A stretch of 64,000 bases of DNA from Oscillospiraceae bacterium MB24-C1 (GTDB lineage Bacteria > Bacillota > Clostridia > Oscillospirales > Ruminococcaceae): the NCBI GenBank assembly GCA_030913685.1, contig CP133187.1:2298001-2362000 (forward strand), given 5' to 3'. The notes under the pieces were generated by a model. That model was not told where the DNA came from, did not search any database, and saw only the letters and a program-made list of their open reading frames with translations. A program made the position numbers and the translations under genes. Shown here piece by piece: positions 61,281-64,000 of the stretch; positions within the stretch are counted from its first letter, which is position 1; every line of letters begins with the position of its first letter.

Positions 61281-63911
61281 ATGAGTAAAAAATTTGTCTA
61301 CCTGTTCTCAGAAGGCAACGGAAAAATGCGCGAGCTGCTTGGCGGCAAAGGTGCTAACCTTGCCGAGATGACCACCCTCGGCATGCCGGTTCCGCAGGGC
61401 TTCACCATCAGCACCGAAGCCTGCACCCAGTATTACACCGACGGCCAGAAAATCAACGATGATATCAAGGCTCAGATTTTTGAGAGCCTCGCCGCTCTTG
61501 AGAAGATTTCCGGCAAAAAGTTCGGCGATCTCGAAAATCCGCTGCTTGTCTCGGTTCGTTCGGGCGCGCGTGCGTCGATGCCTGGCATGATGGATACCAT
61601 CCTGAACCTTGGCTTGAACGACGAGGTTGTTGAGGCATTCGCCAAAAAGACCAACAACCCCCGCTTTGCTTATGACTCCTACCGCCGTTTCATCCAGATG
61701 TATTCCGACGTTGTTATGGAGGTCGGTAAGGCTTATTTTGAAAAGCTCATCGACGAGATGAAGGAGAAGAAGGGCGTCACACAGGACACCGATCTTACCG
61801 CCGACGACCTCAAGGAACTGGCTGGCCTGTTCAAGGCTGAGTACAAGGCCAAGAAGGGCGTTGATTTCCCCTCCGACCCCAAAGAACAGCTCATGGGCGC
61901 CATCATGGCGGTTTTCCGTTCCTGGGATAACCCCCGCGCTATTTACTACCGCCGTATGAACGACATTCCTTCCTCCTGGGGCACCGCTGTCAACGTACAG
62001 ATGATGGTGTTCGGCAACACCGGCGACACCTCCGGCACCGGCGTTGCATTCACCCGTAACCCCGCCACCGGCGAGAAGAAGCTGTTCGGTGAGTTCTTGA
62101 TGAATGCGCAGGGCGAAGACGTTGTTGCAGGCGTCCGTACCCCCCAGTCCATTGAGCATCTCAAGGAAATCATGCCCCAGGCATATGACCAGTTTGTCGA
62201 AATCTGTGACCGCCTTGAAAAGCATTATCGCGATATGCAGGACATGGAGTTCACCATTGAAGATAAGAAGCTTTATATGCTTCAGACCAGAAATGGCAAG
62301 CGCACCGCCGCCGCTGCGCTTCAAATTGCTTGCGACCTTGTCGACGAGGGCATGATCTCCGAGAAGGAAGCCGTTATGATGATCGACCCCAAGCAGCTTG
62401 ACGCCGTGCTGCATCCCCAGTTTGACACCACCGCCCTCAAGGCCGCCAAGCCGATCGGTAGTGCGCTGCCCGCTTCGCCCGGTGCCGCCTGCGGACAGGT
62501 CGTCTTCACCGCTGAGGCCGCTGTTGAGTGGGCGGAATCCGGCAAGAAGGTCATTCTGGTTCGCCTTGAGACCTCTCCTGAGGATATCGCCGGTATGCAC
62601 GTTGCACAGGGCATCCTGACCGTGCGCGGCGGCATGACCTCCCACGCCGCTGTTGTTGCGCGCGGCATGGGCACCTGCTGTGTTGCAGGCTGCGGCGACA
62701 TTAAGATTGACGAAAATGCCAAGGTCTTCACCCTTGGCGGCAAGACCTTCCACGAGGGCGACTTTATCTCGCTCGACGGTTCGACCGGCAACATCTATGG
62801 CGAAGCCATCAAGACGGTTGAGGCTTCTATCTCCGGTAACTTCGGCCGCCTGATGGCTTGGGCTGACAGCTACCGCAGTCTCAAGGTTCGCACCAATGCC
62901 GACACTCCGTTTGACGCTGCGCAGGCTGTCAAGTTTGGCGCTCAGGGCATTGGCTTAACCAGAACCGAGCACATGTTCTTCGAGGCTGACCGCATCCCCG
63001 CTATGCGCGAGATGATCGTATCCAAGAACGAGGCACAGCGCCGCGCCGCGCTCAAGAAGCTTCTGCCGATGCAGCGCAGCGACTTTGAGGGCATCTATGA
63101 GGCGATGGCTGGACGCCCTGTTACCATTCGCTTCCTCGATCCGCCCCTGCATGAGTTCCTCCCCCACGAAGATGAGGACATCAAGACGCTTGCCGCCGAC
63201 ATGGGCCTGACCTTTGAGGAGCTCAAGACCACCGTTGAGTCTTTGCATGAATTTAACCCCATGATGGGCCACCGCGGCTGCCGTCTGGCGGTTTCTTATC
63301 CCGAGATTGCCGAGATGCAGACCACCGCTGTCATCGAGGCTGCCATCAACGTCAAGAAGGCGCATCCCGACTGGGAGATGGTGCCCGAAATCATGATTCC
63401 GTTGGTTGGCGAAATCAAGGAGCTGCAGTATGTTAAGTCGGTTGTCGTCAAGACTGCTGATGAGATCATCGCCAAGAGCGGCGTGGATCTTAAATACCTC
63501 GTTGGCACCATGATCGAGATTCCGCGTGCTGCGCTGACTGCAGACGAAATTGCCAAGGACGCGCAGTTCTTCTCGTTTGGCACCAACGACCTGACCCAGA
63601 TGACCTTCGGCTTCTCGCGTGACGACGCCGCTGCGTTCCTCGGCGCTTACTACGACAAGAAGATCTATGAGCAGGATCCCTTTGCCCGTCTGGATCAGAC
63701 CGGCGTAGGCAAGCTCGTTGAGATGGCTGTCAAGCTTGGCCGTGAGACCCGCCCCGACATCAAGCTGGGCATCTGCGGCGAGCACGGCGGTGACCCGTCC
63801 TCGGTTGAGTTCTGCCACAAGGTCGGCCTCGACTATGTCTCCTGCTCGCCCTACCGCGTGCCGATTGCACGTCTGGCAGCAGCGCAAGCTGCAATAAAAT
63901 TCTCTAAGTAG
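61281..63911 (+). CDS. ppdK: Pyruvate, phosphate dikinase
   Basis: 876 residues from the ATG at 61281, preceded by GGAGGG at 7 nt. ATP-grasp domain with GGKGANLAEMTTLGMPVP (about 21-38). The phosphohistidine is H455 in GGMTSHAAVVARG, the position known in the Clostridium symbiosum enzyme. The PEP/pyruvate barrel has GIGLTRTEHMFF and the catalytic cysteine C832 in ICGEHGGDPSS. It interconverts pyruvate + ATP + Pi and PEP + AMP + PPi. The PPi can feed HppA. The first 200 bp of the wider open frame upstream of 61281 lack a ribosome site and overlap the promoter. Confidence 0.97.
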   Translation: MSKKFVYLFSEGNGKMRELLGGKGANLAEMTTLGMPVPQGFTISTEACTQYYTDGQKINDDIKAQIFESLAALEKISGKKFGDLENPLLVSVRSGARASMPGMMDTILNLGLNDEVVEAFAKKTNNPRFAYDSYRRFIQMYSDVVMEVGKAYFEKLIDEMKEKKGVTQDTDLTADDLKELAGLFKAEYKAKKGVDFPSDPKEQLMGAIMAVFRSWDNPRAIYYRRMNDIPSSWGTAVNVQMMVFGNTGDTSGTGVAFTRNPATGEKKLFGEFLMNAQGEDVVAGVRTPQSIEHLKEIMPQAYDQFVEICDRLEKHYRDMQDMEFTIEDKKLYMLQTRNGKRTAAAALQIACDLVDEGMISEKEAVMMIDPKQLDAVLHPQFDTTALKAAKPIGSALPASPGAACGQVVFTAEAAVEWAESGKKVILVRLETSPEDIAGMHVAQGILTVRGGMTSHAAVVARGMGTCCVAGCGDIKIDENAKVFTLGGKTFHEGDFISLDGSTGNIYGEAIKTVEASISGNFGRLMAWADSYRSLKVRTNADTPFDAAQAVKFGAQGIGLTRTEHMFFEADRIPAMREMIVSKNEAQRRAALKKLLPMQRSDFEGIYEAMAGRPVTIRFLDPPLHEFLPHEDEDIKTLAADMGLTFEELKTTVESLHEFNPMMGHRGCRLAVSYPEIAEMQTTAVIEAAINVKKAHPDWEMVPEIMIPLVGEIKELQYVKSVVVKTADEIIAKSGVDLKYLVGTMIEIPRAALTADEIAKDAQFFSFGTNDLTQMTFGFSRDDAAAFLGAYYDKKIYEQDPFARLDQTGVGKLVEMAVKLGRETRPDIKLGICGEHGGDPSSVEFCHKVGLDYVSCSPYRVPIARLAAAQAAIKFSK

Positions 63912-63923
63912 TTTAATATACGA

Positions 63924-63966
63924 AAAGACATTGCATCTCAAATAAGAGTTGCAATGTCTTTTTTTA
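63924..63966 (+). terminator. ppdK terminator
   Basis: AAAGACATTGCA-TCTC / AGAG-TTGCAATGTCTTT with a 4-6 nt loop and long T-run. Confidence 0.92.
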
Positions 63967-64000
63967 TTATGATAATTATATTTTGCATTTTGGTGTTATG

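Noticed and set aside
61308-62753. Long 481-codon antisense frame across ppdK (and 62955-63941)
   Set aside because: These are codon-bias shadows of the strongly supported ppdK gene; no ribosome site or family pattern.

Overview
The window looks like the chromosome of an anaerobic, spore-forming Firmicute of the class Clostridia, most like the amino-acid-fermenting Oscillospiraceae. The evidence is an uninterrupted sigma-K-type sporulation sigma factor, class III fructose-1,6-bisphosphatase, pyruvate phosphate dikinase, a K+-dependent type membrane pyrophosphatase, an [FeFe]-hydrogenase-like protein, oxygen-sensitive 2-hydroxyacyl-CoA dehydratase genes, and strong GGAGG ribosome-binding sites. 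No rRNA, tRNA, prophage, CRISPR array or intact insertion sequence was seen. Gene names rest on motifs and family resemblance read by eye; no search was run.

Layout. 1-4.1 kb (minus): an operon of a small membrane protein, a Na+/solute symporter, an iron-sulfur flavoprotein and an acyl-CoA ligase cut by the left edge. A SnoaL-like gene and a TetR regulator follow; the TetR gene and the operon share an 18-nt promoter element. 5.6-9.3 kb: two divergent ABC-F ATPases (Uup-like and YkpA/YbiT-like). 9.5-16.6 kb: a NapH-like membrane ferredoxin with a small partner, an IlvD-family dehydratase, a nitroreductase, an [FeFe]-hydrogenase-like protein, and cysK divergent from a CymR-like Rrf2 regulator. 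16.7-26.9 kb: a sigma-54 activator, then a CoA-transferase / radical dehydratase / enoyl-CoA hydratase operon (minus) divergent from thiolase and 3-hydroxyacyl-CoA dehydrogenase (plus). 27.4-43 kb: housekeeping and hypothetical genes (chemoreceptor, cinA, lipoprotein, fbp, traX-like, hppA, DegV, rsmI, tRNA methyltransferase, PfpI) plus a decayed REP-associated transposase. 43.2-55.2 kb: sigK, the 5-oxoprolinase operon (pxpA, NRAMP-like transporter, pxpB, pxpC, DUF1445), a secreted protein, and a sensor kinase / symporter / NtrC-type regulator operon. 55.5-64 kb: a zinc-type ABC transporter with a Fur/Zur regulator, small regulatory genes, family-4 uracil-DNA glycosylase, diaminopropionate ammonia-lyase and ppdK.

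The most notable signal is a sigma-54 layer. Three intergenic sites match the -24/-12 promoter (TGGCA...TTGC with GG-N10-GC). Two face away from each other between the dehydratase operon and thiolase/hbd and share TTGCAC/GTGCAA palindromes that look like activator sites. The third precedes pxpA, with two GTGCG/CGCAC palindromes upstream. Two sigma-54 activators are encoded beside these targets. The CoA cluster holds every step needed to turn a 2-hydroxyacid into a 2-enoyl-CoA and then cleave it by beta-oxidation. I propose a sigma-54-controlled 2-hydroxyacid (amino-acid-derived, possibly phenyllactate-like) degradation module, and a separate sigma-54-controlled 5-oxoproline module.
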